Origin: Daucus carota subsp. sativus
Lineage: Eukaryota; Streptophyta; Magnoliopsida; Apiales; Apiaceae
Direction of reading: 5' to 3'
NCBI RefSeq assembly: GCF_001625215.2
Contig: NC_030388.2
Location: forward strand, 19,962,058-20,026,057
Length of the DNA stretch: 64,000 nucleotides
Below the pieces are notes generated by a model. It saw only the letters and a list, made by a program, of their open reading frames with translations. It did not search any database and was not told the DNA's origin. The translations under genes were made by a program, and so were the position numbers. Positions 1 to 11,540 of this stretch are shown one piece after another (the first letter of the stretch is position 1; each line of letters begins with the position of its first letter).

Positions 1-1589
1 ATTTAGTTAAATAATTCATTACTATTCCCAAAACGATACAATTCATTGGTATGCCAAAATATCATAGTTTAGTTAAATAATTCATTATAAAAATATTATC
101 ATATAGTTAAAATTTTTAGTTAAATATTTTATAAAAAATCAATGTCTTAATTCAGTACAATGCCAAAAAATATTACGTAATTTAAATACATTACTATGCC
201 AAAAAACTGTAGCAGAAAAAATATCTATTTTAAATGCATTTTAGTCATTGATAATTCTGAAAAATAAATTCTATCTATTATAGATTTTGAATTTGAATAC
301 TCATCAAATATTATAATACAAAATCTCATTCACTATTTTACTCGCTAAATTAAATCTGCTACTAACATAAACTACATAATCAAAAACTCTTATATATTTA
401 GTTTCTTTTTTATTGAAATGTTGTTTTTGTATATATTGCAGATCTCTATTCTCACAAAAAAAAACTGCACATCTGCTATTATAAAATACCTACGTCAATT
501 CCAACTCTAAAATTGCATATGCTACAGTAACAACATATATACAAAGATTTTTGTCGCTACGTTTAATAAATATATAAATTTACAGTTACACTTTTTTAGT
601 ATAATAATGTATTGTAAATTTACAGTTACACTTAATTGAGAAATATTTATTAAACGTAGCGACAAAAATCTTTGTATATATATTAAACGTAGCGACAAAA
701 ATCTTTGTATATATGTTGTTACTGTAGCATATGCAATTTTAGAGTTACACTTAAACGTAGCATATGCATATGTAACATATATTAAATTTACAGTTACACT
801 TAATTGAGAAATATTTCATACTTTAACTTATTACATGCATGTATAGGTATGTAGGGAGTCAATCATTGTTGACTTGAGTGGAGAACTCGCAGAATATTTG
901 ATTCATATTTATCAAGACGATTTAGAAACGGCAGTGATATTGGTTCTAGCAAGTATGAAGGTTCAAATGTGTGAAGGTTGGATCATAATTTGCATTCGTC
1001 ACAATCATATACACATCTAAATATATTTAATTCTGAAACATGTTTGGTGACAATCTATACAACTACAAGAAATATCAGTTTTATCAACACACCGATATCA
1101 AAAGTTGATGTTAATTTAAATTTGAGTGCGGTATATAGCATGAGACATAGTTATTTATTTAATTTGCTCATTTATTCACACAGAATCGTATAATTATATA
1201 TTTAATTTCAAAATAATATGAGAATAATTTATAAATTTTTTATATTGTTCCAGGCTTGATCGTGATGGATATGTATAGCTTCCAGATCTCGGATTATAAC
1301 ATCTCCAAGAATGCTGAATAATCGTACTACAATATTTAGATTTTTGTGAAATAATAATATAATAAGTATTTGAAATTATGCTCAAATTCTTTATAGATTA
1401 TGAGGTTATCATCCGGACTATGTTTATTTTGGATTATATATATATATATTTTTTAATTTTATTCTTCATTTGGGATTATTTGATAGTTTAATTTTCTATT
1501 CTTAATCACAAAAATTATTTTACTACGCCACAAAAAACCAACTACAATATCAAGACACCCGTGCGCGGAGCGCGGGCAACAAAAGCTAG
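1..1589 (+). mobile_element. Helitron 3' terminus with upstream AT-rich sequence
   Basis: At 1558-1576 there is a GC-rich hairpin (CCCGTGCGCGGAGCGCGGG) in otherwise AT-rich DNA. It is followed after a short A-rich spacer by CTAG at 1586-1589 and then T. A hairpin shortly before a terminal CTRR next to a T is the 3'-end signature of Helitrons. I could not locate the 5' TC end, so the left limit given is just the window edge and the true start may be internal or upstream. No Rep/helicase gene is visible, so any element here would be non-autonomous. The upstream part also contains a large inverted repeat, listed separately. Confidence 0.6.
504..744. repeat. Long inverted repeat with duplicated right arm
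   Basis: The left arm (about 504-572) contains AATTGCATATGCTACAGTAA followed by ACAAAGATTTTTGTCGCTAC. Its reverse complement is in the right arm (about 643-744). The motif TAAACGTAGCGACAAAAATC occurs twice in tandem in the right arm, from about 651 and 684. The spacer and flanks repeat TTTACAGTTACACTT (about 581, 619 and 787). Transcribed, this would fold into a long hairpin. It is probably a foldback transposon or the internal structure of a non-autonomous element. No coding capacity was seen. Confidence 0.75.
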
Positions 1590-1590
1590 T

Positions 1591-2383
1591 TCTAATATTT
1601 CTTTATCTAAATCACATATCTTTTAGTTTGAAGTTTTCTATGACTCTATTAATTGATTGCAATAATTTAGTTAACTAATTAATTCTGAAATTGTCTAATT
1701 ACATACATTAATTATTGATTGACATAATTTTAGAGTAATATTAATTGGGGAAGTTACATATTTTGAAATAGAGTACTAGTATTATATTCCCGTCTTTGTG
1801 CCATAATTGGTGGCTCTTGTATCCGTAAAAGGAAGGATCATTTATGATGACTTGTTGCCATTTTATGATGGATTTTTGGACCTTTTATGGTTAATGAATT
1901 AATTGGTGTATACCAAATTTATTGTACCTTAATGAGGTATATTATAGCTCCATTAATGGTTGATTGATTGATTGGTGTAGACCAAATTTGTATTGCTTTA
2001 ATAATAAGAAGCAGGCATAATCGTGATATATGTGTTTGATAAGATTTTGTCTTATATTTGACTAGATATATCTTAACTATGTTTTCAATATCCAAACTTT
2101 ATTTTATTTTAAATATTTGTTAGTATATATGTCAGTTACTTTCATATGGGGTTTTTATTATGTATCTAACCAAAGAGATCTCTTATCTCTTTGGTGTAGA
2201 TTTCTTTAATTTGTTTAATATTAGTTCTGATTTACTCTTTTATTAAATAAAAACTTATATTATATTCTTATATTTTTATTTAATTATGGGTTTTTTAAAC
2301 CTTTTCATCTGTCTTATTAATTAGTTTTATTATTTTATTGTCGGTATGTACTTATTATGTTCTTTTGTATTGTATTTTTCCAG
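1591..2383. other. Intergenic AT-rich stretch, no gene seen
   Basis: AT-rich sequence without a supportable reading frame. A weak local duplication (TTAATTGGTGTATACCAAATT near 1900 and a related stretch near 1970) is the only structure I noticed. Confidence 0.5.
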
Positions 2384-2724
2384 GGCAGGAGAGTGGAGGA
2401 AATAATGATACATACTCCGGATTAAAGAAGACATCTGTTTTTTAGTCTGTTTTATAATGGATGTAATTTTTGTAGGGCACTCTTTTTCCCCCCTTGAGTT
2501 TTTTCCCACAGGGTTTTACTCTTGAGGGGTTTTAACGAGGCCCTTTTTTGTGGGTTATCTCTTCTGACTTGAAAGGCTATGTTATCTAAGCGTCCGGAGT
2601 ATGTACATACTTTCGGTTAGATGATATACCTTCTTGAACGAAGGAAACTCAGTCCATCCGGATTTGTAACTTTCAATCTTGGTTTAATACAACCGTTTTT
2701 TGTGACCAAAAAAAAAAAAAAAGA
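2384..2724 (+). mobile_element. Probable LINE-type 3' end with poly(A) tail
   Basis: The stretch has a pyrimidine/GT-rich 3'-UTR-like composition with alternating T- and C-runs around 2480-2560, including a TTTTAACGAGGCCC motif of the kind seen near the 3' ends of plant retroelements. It ends in an uninterrupted A-run at about 2707-2721, like a reverse-transcribed poly(A) tail. It also holds a self-complementary pair, ACATACTCCGGA (about 2411) and TCCGGAGTATGT (about 2592). No reverse-transcriptase frame is present in the window, so this would be a 5'-truncated copy. A processed transcript of another gene is possible. Confidence 0.4.
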
Positions 2725-4004
2725 AGCCGGAACTTAAAATTTTAAAACTTAAAAATATTTGTTTGTGTAATTAGTCAGAAATTCACTTAAAATCAAAAAT
2801 AAGTCAGAAAATGACTAAAAGCAAGAAGCTAGTTTGAGGGTTTTTTTCAGTAACTTGAATTTTTTAACTTTTTTCTCATAAAAAGTAACCATAAGTCATA
2901 AATTATTAATATTACATCCTCTTAAAGAATAACTATTACAAATTATTATCCTAAATATAAAATCACAACTAATAATCTATATGATTTCACCAAATCGGTT
3001 ATCCCTAAACTCCAATACACGTCAATTCACTCATACAACAAAACTCAAATATTAAATTGAATGAGCTACACAACTTAACAAGCAATAGTTTGACTTACAA
3101 ATAATCTTGAAATTTGTGGGCGGTTTTTATAAACTTTCTTTCTCAAAACACAATATTCTCTCTGTCCACTCATTCCTACATTTCTTTGCATTGTTTGTAA
3201 CACGTTTTAAGACTTTTAAGTATAACCTTATAGCTTATTTTAAAAAAAATTGCTTTTGAATAAAGTTTAAACATTAAATTTATATTGAGAATAAATTTTT
3301 TTTTGAAATAATTTATGAAATTATATGTTATAAGAGTATTAAAATGCGTATCGAGTCCTCTATTCCAAATGTATACTACTCAAAGATACATAGGGAATAA
3401 TAATTTTTGGAATACTTTTTAGGGAAAAAATCCAACCCATAATTTATATTTTAGAAAAATTCAGAATTTAAAATAGAGACAAAAATCTTATAAATACCAC
3501 AGTATTTATCTACGGCCGCCCTTTGCTACTGACTAGCGTGTTATTCTTATTCTTATGCTACACTTAGACGATGATCGGGATCTAAAATTCAATAATCATG
3601 TCTCTTAATTCATATCTAAAGTTGTATACTTGTGCGTCTATTAACAACAGTATTTAAGGCTAGTTCTAGAAATATAACGTAAATTACGAGTGATTTAAAA
3701 CATTGATACGAATCTACAAAGATTCTCATATCTTACATATTGTAAACTTTAAAAAAAAAATCTTATTCTTATATTTTATTGGAATATCCGAAATTTATAG
3801 AATCAAAATATATTATTTAAAAATAAAAATAAGTTAAAAAGTACTTACCTCAATAATTTAAACTTATGAATTTACATTATCTTAGATCATATATCGAAGT
3901 CTTAGGGGTCATTTGTTAAGAGGAAATGAACTGGATCGTCTATATGCTTGCTATCCAGATTGTTTGTCCATCTTTTTAAAATCTTTTTAAAATTTGGACC
4001 AGAC
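2725..4004. other. Intergenic repeats, no gene
   Basis: 2740-2900 resembles the central part of the hAT-like MITE seen complete at 60121-60366 and 50420-51109 (AAGTCAGAA-type motifs and AGCTAGTTTGAGG). The remainder to about 3996 is AT-rich with no coding signal that I can support. Confidence 0.45.
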
Positions 4005-4642
4005 TAGGGTTAAAAATGGGGCGGGTTCGGGGCAGGGACTTCATTTCCCAGCTTCGCCCCATATATATTTTTCCTGCCCCGTCCCCGCCCCATTCCCCGC
4101 GGCGATTTATTAATCCACATCCCCGTCATGCCCCATCCCCGCCCCATCCCCGCCCCATTCCCCGCAGCGATTCATTAATCCCCATCCCCGCCCCATCGGG
4201 GATTTCATATAATTTCGCCCCGCCCCGCCTCGCTTCTATAATATTACACTTTCAATAATTACTTTAAAATTTAGTAATTTTTTTTCAGTATTTAATAAAA
4301 ATATACAAGACATGTATATTAAAAGCAAAAAAACTACATATAATAGAAATTAAAGAGACATGTTATACATTGTAAAATTATAATTTTGTGTATTATAAAA
4401 TAATAATATTAAATATAACAAATATATTATATTAAATATAATTATTTATCTATATTAAATATATGTGGGGCGGGGCGGGGATCTCCGCGAATATTCAACA
4501 AATACCATACTTGCCCCATATTTTGACGGGGCAGAAAATCATTCCCCGTCACCACCCCATTCCCTATATTAGCGAGACGGATCTGCCTCATTCGAGACGG
4601 GTTGGGGCGCATTCCCCATCTCCCCCACCCCATTTTTAACCT
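4005..4642. mobile_element. hAT-type MITE with GGGGCGGG-rich ends
   Basis: The left end reads TAGGGTTAAAAATGGGGCGG and the right end CCCCATTTTTAACCT, imperfect terminal inverted repeats. Subterminal arrays of CCCCGCCCCAT-like motifs surround an AT-rich core. Flanks are GACCAGAC at 3997-4004 and CACCAGAC at 4643-4650, an 8-bp target duplication with one mismatch, as expected for hAT insertion. The proline/arginine-rich reading frame inside (4016-4258) is a by-product of the repeats, not a gene. Confidence 0.75.
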
Positions 4643-4650
4643 CACCAGAC

Positions 4651-6480
4651 AGAATTTGTTCTCGACGACAATGCCGTAAATTTTCTACATGAACTATTCC
4701 TGAGTCGTGGACATATGCCTTAGCTGTTTTATTTATTAGTTACTTTTTACATGATTAAAATAATTTTGTAATTTCATGAATAATAAATTTTTAATAAACA
4801 TTATATAATTATTATGATTAATATTATCGATTATTTAATATAATATAATATAATAGGTGAAGATCACCGTAAATAAAATTTAATTACTTATAAATCAAGT
4901 AATTTCATTCATTTAGTGATAAATATTGATATAATTTTTAATAAAAATAATATTTAAATTTAAAAAATAACTCCTCGAGATGATATTAACAATTAAATTA
5001 ATTGAAATCTAAAATTTGCCATTCAGAAAGTCTTGTATGTTATATTTAACATTTATCATCCAGATTATATACTCGTCCGTCTAGAAAATTTTGTTCAGAT
5101 TTAACAGATGATCCCTTAATAATCAAATGAACTTTCTCATCTTAAACTTTTACCATCTCTATCATTCAATTATGCTTAGACCAATAATTGAGTGTTTTGA
5201 CTCGTTAAAGAAAATTTAAAATACGAAAATTGTAGAGAACGAGAATATCTCTCTACAAATGTCTCATCATGAGTGTTTGGATGCAGTACTTCTAGACTTA
5301 AAAGAGACATGAGCCTAGTTCCATTTCTTTGCTACCGTTTGACAAATTATATGAAGTGCTTAAATATTGTAATAAAAGCCCAAGAAAAAAGTTAAGATAC
5401 TTAGCTTTTTTCCGGGACTCTAACTTCTTTCTCATCTTCTTCACTATTGCTTAATGTACCGGATCCCAGGCAATTGTTTAGTCTCATACTAAAGAAACAT
5501 TGTAAAATCTGAAGTAAATAAATCTACACACGAGATCATATATACCAGAGATAATCTCAAAAAAAAAATTAATTCATTATTGACTCGAGATGCATAATAA
5601 ATCTTAGATTTATTATTATAATTTATTTTAATAATAAAATTTTGTATTTATAAAATATCTCATGTATTAATAATAAAGGGTCTTATATTATTATAATTTA
5701 TTTTTTAATAGAAACAAATTACTATATTATAAAATTACGGAATTATACCAACTTATAAGTTAAGTTATCCAAACACTTATAAAATTTCTGGTAACTTATA
5801 AGTTACGGTATCCAAACACTTCTGGTATCTTATAAGTTCACACCAATTTCTCATTTCTAATTTACTTCTTTACTTTAAGCAATAAGTCACTTATTTTAAA
5901 TTTAGCCTAACGACCCCATTAAAAAATGGACTTATAATAAATCAGAATTTAAATAAAATCTCTGTTGACTTGAAATACTAAGAGAAAAACAAGATCATAA
6001 TAAGTTTTGTGGTTTTGAGAATAATTCGAAATATAATCTAGGAAACATTATGCAATAAAGTTGCAGGAAATTGAAAGAGACTTTCAAAATATCAAGAATC
6101 ATCAAATTACTGAGAAGAATTGAATACTATGAATTTTACGAGAAAGCTGGTTAGTGTGTGAAAAATTCTATGAGTTTTCGTAATAGGAATAAGGAAAAAG
6201 GTTGACGGTTTTCAGAAAAATATAAAAGAATGAGGGACAATTCTCTAAAGTATATTCTAATAAGTTAAAGATGATAATTTTACTAATTGATTCTCTAAAA
6301 TGTATCTAAATATTATTTTAAAAATTATTTATCTTTAAAAGAAATATCTTAGTTTTTATATTAATTTTTTGTACCTGGCCAAATTTGTTTACCAAAAAGA
6401 GAAACATGTAATTAAATGTAATTGAAAAAAAATGAAAAATACAGAGGATAATGACCCTTTACATAATTGAAGAGAATATA
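4651..6480. other. Intergenic region upstream of the pyruvate carrier gene
   Basis: Very AT-rich, with no gene found. 5730-5915 has short phased copies of ACTTATAAGTTA and AAACACTT and ends in a segment (TACTTTAAGCAATAAG) shared with the hAT-like MITE at 60121-60366, so it is probably a diverged half-copy of that family. Confidence 0.45.
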
Positions 6481-6493
6481 ATAATGTCGCACA

Positions 6494-6500
6494 TATAAAT
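6494..6500 (+). promoter_or_regulatory. TATA box of the pyruvate carrier gene
   Basis: TATAAAT lies 41-47 bases before the ATG and is followed by a GA-rich leader (GAGAGAGATAGAGAGAG). GA/CT-rich leaders just downstream of the TATA box are common in plant promoters. Inferred from position and sequence only. Confidence 0.45.
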
Positions 6501-6540
6501 TCAGGAGAGAGATAGAGAGAGAGACAGCGACAGAGATTTC

Positions 6541-9500
6541 ATGGCTACATCGAAGCTTCAAGCTCTATGGAATCATCCTGCTGGCCCTAAAACAAGTATA
6601 TTTATTTTCTACTTTTCATTTTATTTTATATTATTTGCTTAATTATTAATCTGTACATATTTGTACAAGTTTGATGAATTTGTGTTGGGATGTAGTAAAG
6701 ATCCAAGTTTATATTGATGGGTTTTTCTAAAAATCAATTCTTGTGCAACCTATATATACAAATAGGCTTAAATATTTGACTTAACTGGTTCTTGATTAAA
6801 TGCTGTATACTTGTTTGCTATATGTTCTCTTGACATGATGTGTATATAGGTGAAATCATGGTTGGTTTGGCAATATTATGAATTGGGTCAGAGGATTTCG
6901 AGCAATTGAGGGTTTTTGCAGTTGACCTTTTTTGTTATTTGAAACTCGATTTTTTTTTTTTTTGTAGTTTTATTGTTTGTTTAATTTAATTCAGTTAAAA
7001 TGGAGTTGTTAATTGTTTGTTGAAAATGTACTTTTTATGTGGACTGATTGTAGATGTTAAAATTTGTTTGATTATGCAAACTGATTTTTTTTTTTTTTTT
7101 TATAATTTAGTTCATTTTTGGGCACCGACTTTTAAGTGGGGAATAAGCATAGCTAATATTGCTGATTTTGCTAAACCACCAGAGAATATTTCATATCCTC
7201 AGCAAATAGGTACGGATTCATTTATTTTATCTTGCAGATTTTAATTGTTGCAGTAATTTATGATAATGTATTTTGTTGATCCTGACTCCCTACGCAGTCC
7301 AAAAGCTATATCACTAACTAAAGATATATCTTCGTTAGATAAATTGGCGACTGACATATTATATATTTATAAAGAGTATAGTTCTTGTACTACACTGGAA
7401 CTGCTAAGTTTGCTACATTTTCTTTTTTCTGTCATATTGAATACAGCGGTTACAGCAACAGGAGTTATCTGGTCGCGCTATAGTACTGTAATTACACCGG
7501 TGAGTTGATTGTTCATTGAAGTGTGAATTGGAATTTAACTCAAAATTTATTGCAACTGCTGTATCTTCTTTCCAGATGTATGGTTATTATTCTGGTCTTC
7601 ATTAAATCTGCACACAATATCACATAGAATTGGAACCTTTAAATCATGATATCTTATGTTTACTAATTTCTCATTGTACCAGTGGTAGTGTTTTTTTTTA
7701 AGAATCGTTCTGGGATCAAAAGCTCATGTTTTCTTTTGAATGCTTTACTTTTCTAGTCCGTTCTAAGATTTTCTGCAGGTGGAAATTTAGTTTAAGCACT
7801 TTGCTTCTGTGCACACTAAACTAAGTAATCAATTAAGATGTGGAAGCAAGGTGTTTGTAAGTTAGGATCAGTTTCATGACCGTGTGGAAGCAAAGTGTTT
7901 GTAAGTTAGGATCAGTTTCATGACGTTAGCATGTGAAGTTTATTATGTGTCTGTTGCCACACAACATATGTAGATTGACTGGAAGCTTTTAGTAGTGATA
8001 GTATTATATCGAACCCTTTTTTGATGATTTATTTTGGTGTAATTTTATGGAACTAGTTTATATATTGATTAGATGTAAAATAGTATTTGAGGAAGCTAAA
8101 GAGTAAGGCTTCAACATATTCATACTAAATTGATGCTGGATGGGGCAGTGCAAAGGGTTAAAAGGGGGTAATATACCTATCTCTGTGGAGTACCGGTGGA
8201 GTCACTAATAAATCATAAGATTTATCCAATAATATCAATTCTTTTCATCTCTATTCCATCATGAATGATCACAAAATGTTATATATATAACTGTTACTCG
8301 GTTGTCTAATAATTTCTTAGAAAAGTAAATCTCTATGAATAGCTACTACCATAATAAATTAATGGAAACAAATTCTTGTATTATCTTCAAGGGTTCAGTA
8401 GAATTTTGGTCACTAAACTGTTTAATAACTTGCAATTGGTCATCCAACTTAAAAAACTTTCAGTCAAATCATTAAACACTTTAAAACTTTCAATTGGGTT
8501 ATTTGCCATTAGGATTGTTCAAAATGGATGGAAAATCGAATCAGCCAATGACATGAATTATTTATAACCAATGTGGTAGCTACAGTTCATTTGCCTGTTG
8601 TATCCAACACATCCATTTAAAACCCAATATATCTAATATTTCCTCTTCTACAATTGGGGTTTATCTTCTTCTACAATTAGGATTCCTTAGCAAAATCACG
8701 GCTTCTTACATGTCCCATTAGCTCCTCCATAAGCACTAATCTCATTCCTTTCTTCACCATACTCGTGATTTCGTCTTCTTGAACAAGCAGCTGCTCTTTC
8801 TTATTTTCTCGTAATTTCTTGGATGGGAATTACACAGTGGTGGGGTGAAAGTGAGGCATGTAGAGATGGTATGGACCTAGGAAGCACGGACTCCTCAAAA
8901 TGGGTGCCGTATGCATGTCCAACTCGGCGACTCAGCTGAGTACATGTCCAACTTGTCATGTGACATGTTAGTGGACTCGCCTTTGACATGGGAGTGACAC
9001 AACCATGAACTCAGCCCTCCAAAAGGCCCATTAACCTGCTTTGTAAGGCCCGATGACTAGCTCAAAGCCCGATTACCTGCTTTCACAGCCCCTCTCATCT
9101 CTTTTCTCTCATCTAGGAAGATGGGCATTCTTCTAGGAATGAAAATGCATCAGAATGAATCTTCTAGGAAGCCATTGATATATATCTTCACCTTTGACTT
9201 CGTCAAACCATTCTGGAATAACAAAATTGACATGCTCAACCAGATCTTTTTCTTGAATTGCTTTTCCACAAACAAAGTCATTCATCATGATCAATTTGTG
9301 TCTCAGTTTTAAAATGCTCATTGTGCTTGATTTGTGGCTTGGTGTCAACTGTCAACATACTCATCATGCTCCAATTGTGGCTCTGATTCGATTTCAAGAT
9401 CTGATTTTAACTTCAGAATTGTGCTTTTTTGTGATGCCTTGGAAACGATAAAATCACAAGTTTGCTGTATTGTTTTCAATCTAGCACTCATGTCCTTTGA

Positions 9501-11540
9501 TAACTTCAATATTTGCGCTAGTAATGATCTTTCATGCTCAAACTCCAAACGAGCAATTAAATCATTATAATATTGCCATTTTCGTATACTATTGGATGAT
9601 AAAAGTTAACATGGATGCACTAATGAGAGCGAATTCCTTAAAGTTTGCTGAAGTCCTTTAGCACAAGATATCTCACAATCTATAGCTCCTGGGGTTCTCA
9701 TTGATGTTTTTTTTCCCTCAATAGAAACAGGAACTATAGGTTTTTTTTTTTGTAACTTTTAAAACTGAAGAGGCTAGGATCTGTGATAATGATGCTGTAG
9801 GCTGCTGTTGGAGGCAACTGGTGGGCTGACGAGGCAGGAAGGTGGTTCTGATACCACTTGATGCAGGCCGGTGTAGATCAAATTACCAATCTCGACAGAG
9901 AATCAGCGGAGTCACAAATAAATCATAAGATTATCCAATAATATTAATTTATATTCATCTCTATTCCATCATGAATGAATGATTACGAAAGTTTATACAG
10001 ATAAATAATGACTAGGTAGCCAAGTAATTTCCTTAAAAAAGTAAATCTCTGTGAATAACTACTACCATAATATCTCTTACCTAGCTTCGCCATATTCAAG
10101 TATTTGCTTTCTCATACTCATATTCTGTTTGAGGTACAACATTTATGTCAGGGGCTTCAGCTGTTTTCGAAACACTGATTTCTTAGTTGCCTTCTATAAT
10201 TTGCTATTTTGCTGGCCTCCCTTATATTTCAACTCGTATTTGCCTTCCCAACTTTCTCTACTAGAGCTGTATATGCAAGTGCACGATATAGTCAAATGAG
10301 TGTTTCGAAAACAGCTGAGACTTAAACTGACAAAATAAGTCAATTAGAGATTGTAAGAGACTTGGTTACGAATGATAGACCTCATAGTTACATAGGAGGG
10401 TCTATCTATAAATCAATACATATTTAACATGCCAATTGTTATTTTCCGGTCTAAACTATATTAGCTTATTTATCATTATTGATCTAAGAATGGGCTGTTG
10501 CAGTAGAAGAGTCTTTCTCCTATGTGCTCTTTCGAAACCTCTGAGTTTTTTTTGCTGATATATATATATGGTTTTGGAGTGCAGAAAAATTGGAACCTTT
10601 TTAGTGTGAATGTTGCAATGTTCGGGACTGGTGTCTATCAACTATCTCGAAAAATACGGTAAGACAAATCATGTTACTGAATTTAGCAGTTGCTCTGCCA
10701 TGTTCCATCTTCATTACACAACTAGCAAAACAACCCGTGCAAGGCACGAGTCCTTTTCTAGTATCGTTATTAATATTATCTCTTTGTTCCGGCACATAAT
10801 TTATAAATCTTATAAATATTTGTTAACGGTGTGTTTTTTATGCTGAAATTGAATTTTTTAAAACTCTTTTAAGATATTTGTTGTGGTAGTTGAAATGCAG
10901 TAATGTCGTGTTAGATTTTGTCAATTGCAAAAAAAAAAATCAAAAAATCAAAAAAAATGTATGGAAGTGGCTAATTATAGAGTAGCCTAAACTCCAGAAT
11001 ATTTAGATAAGGCTTAATTGATAATTGTGAAGAATCGGAGTAGGCTTTTTAATTCTTATTCTCGAATGCTTTAGCAATTATGTTAAACTGAAGCGACAAA
11101 TTAGTACCTATGCATATACATCTTAGAAACTCATAGGTCAAAAACAAAGCAACAATAATACCAGACTAATACCGACTCTGTGTCAAGAATATTTTTTAAT
11201 GCCCAACCAGCATTTCCAGATTAACCTACTACTGATAGTTCACAACAGGACTGGAATAGCTCTATTTATTTGGCTTTTCCCTTCTAGTACAAACTGGACG
11301 CAACAAACACAATCTACAGCTGCTAGACAATTTAATAGGGGAATTGGATCATTATAATTATTATATAATTATATATATATAATATATTGTCTGTCTCCTT
11401 ATTTGGATTTTTTTGCTTGATTATTTGATTTTGACGGCCCATTCCCTGATCCTTGTGCTCATATAAAATGTCTCAATATTTCCAGGCATGACTACTTTAC
11501 AAAGGAAGAAGCTGAAGAAGCTGCCGTTGCTAAAGAATGA
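6541..11540 (+). CDS. MPC2: Mitochondrial pyruvate carrier subunit, MPC2 type
   Basis: Inner-membrane subunit of the heteromeric carrier that moves cytosolic pyruvate into the mitochondrial matrix. Five exons join in frame: 6541-6595, 7111-7209, 7447-7499, 10585-10658 and 11486-11540, giving 111 residues, the usual plant MPC2-type length. Diagnostic stretches are LQALWNHPAGPKT (exon 1), HFWAPTFKWGISIANIADF (exons 1-2), VTATGVIWSRYSTVITPKNW (exons 3-4, crossing the junction exactly) and NVAMFGTGVYQLSRK (exon 4). The acidic tail KEEAEEAAVAKE precedes the stop. All introns are GT-AG. The start is the first ATG after a GA-rich leader. Intron 3 is unusually long (3.1 kb) because of inserted repeats, and intron 4 carries a Helitron end, but all exons are intact. 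Which numbered paralogue it is cannot be settled here. Confidence 0.93.
7840..7924. repeat. 44-bp tandem duplication in intron 3 of the pyruvate carrier gene
   Basis: A unit of about 44 bases (TGGAAGCAAGGTGTTTGTAA and onward) is repeated directly, the second copy starting at about 7885, with only one or two differences. The near-identity suggests recent origin by slippage or unequal exchange. Confidence 0.8.
8165..10073 (-). mobile_element. Candidate non-autonomous LTR retrotransposon inside intron 3
   Basis: Two direct repeats of about 190 bp, at about 8165-8357 and 9878-10073, share blocks such as AATAAATCATAAGATT, TCTATTCCATCATGAATGA and ACTACTACCATAATA. Next to the right copy, on the minus strand, AGTGGTATCAGAAC (about 9850-9863) resembles a primer-binding site for initiator tRNA-Met. 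The right repeat would then be the 5' LTR of a minus-strand element. The interior has short minus-strand frames (9345-9548, 9133-9348) with no domain I recognise and no polymerase. Exact LTR ends and a target duplication were not found, so two unrelated copies of one repeat remain possible. Confidence 0.4.
10734..10761 (+). mobile_element. Helitron 3' end in intron 4 of the pyruvate carrier gene
   Basis: CCCGTGCAAGGCACGAG (10734-10750) can pair as a short hairpin. It is followed by TCCTTTT and a terminal CTAG before T (10758-10761), the Helitron 3' signature. Only about 75 bases separate it from exon 4, so the element is probably truncated to its 3' end. It differs in hairpin sequence from the Helitron end at 1558-1589, so the two belong to different subfamilies. 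Confidence 0.55.

Noticed and set aside
4016-4258. Proline/arginine-rich ORF
   Set aside because: Generated by CCCCGCCCCAT repeats inside the hAT-type MITE at 4005-4642.
10585-10658. Short exon-like frame taken as a separate gene
   Set aside because: Joins exactly in phase with exons 3 and 5 of the pyruvate carrier gene.
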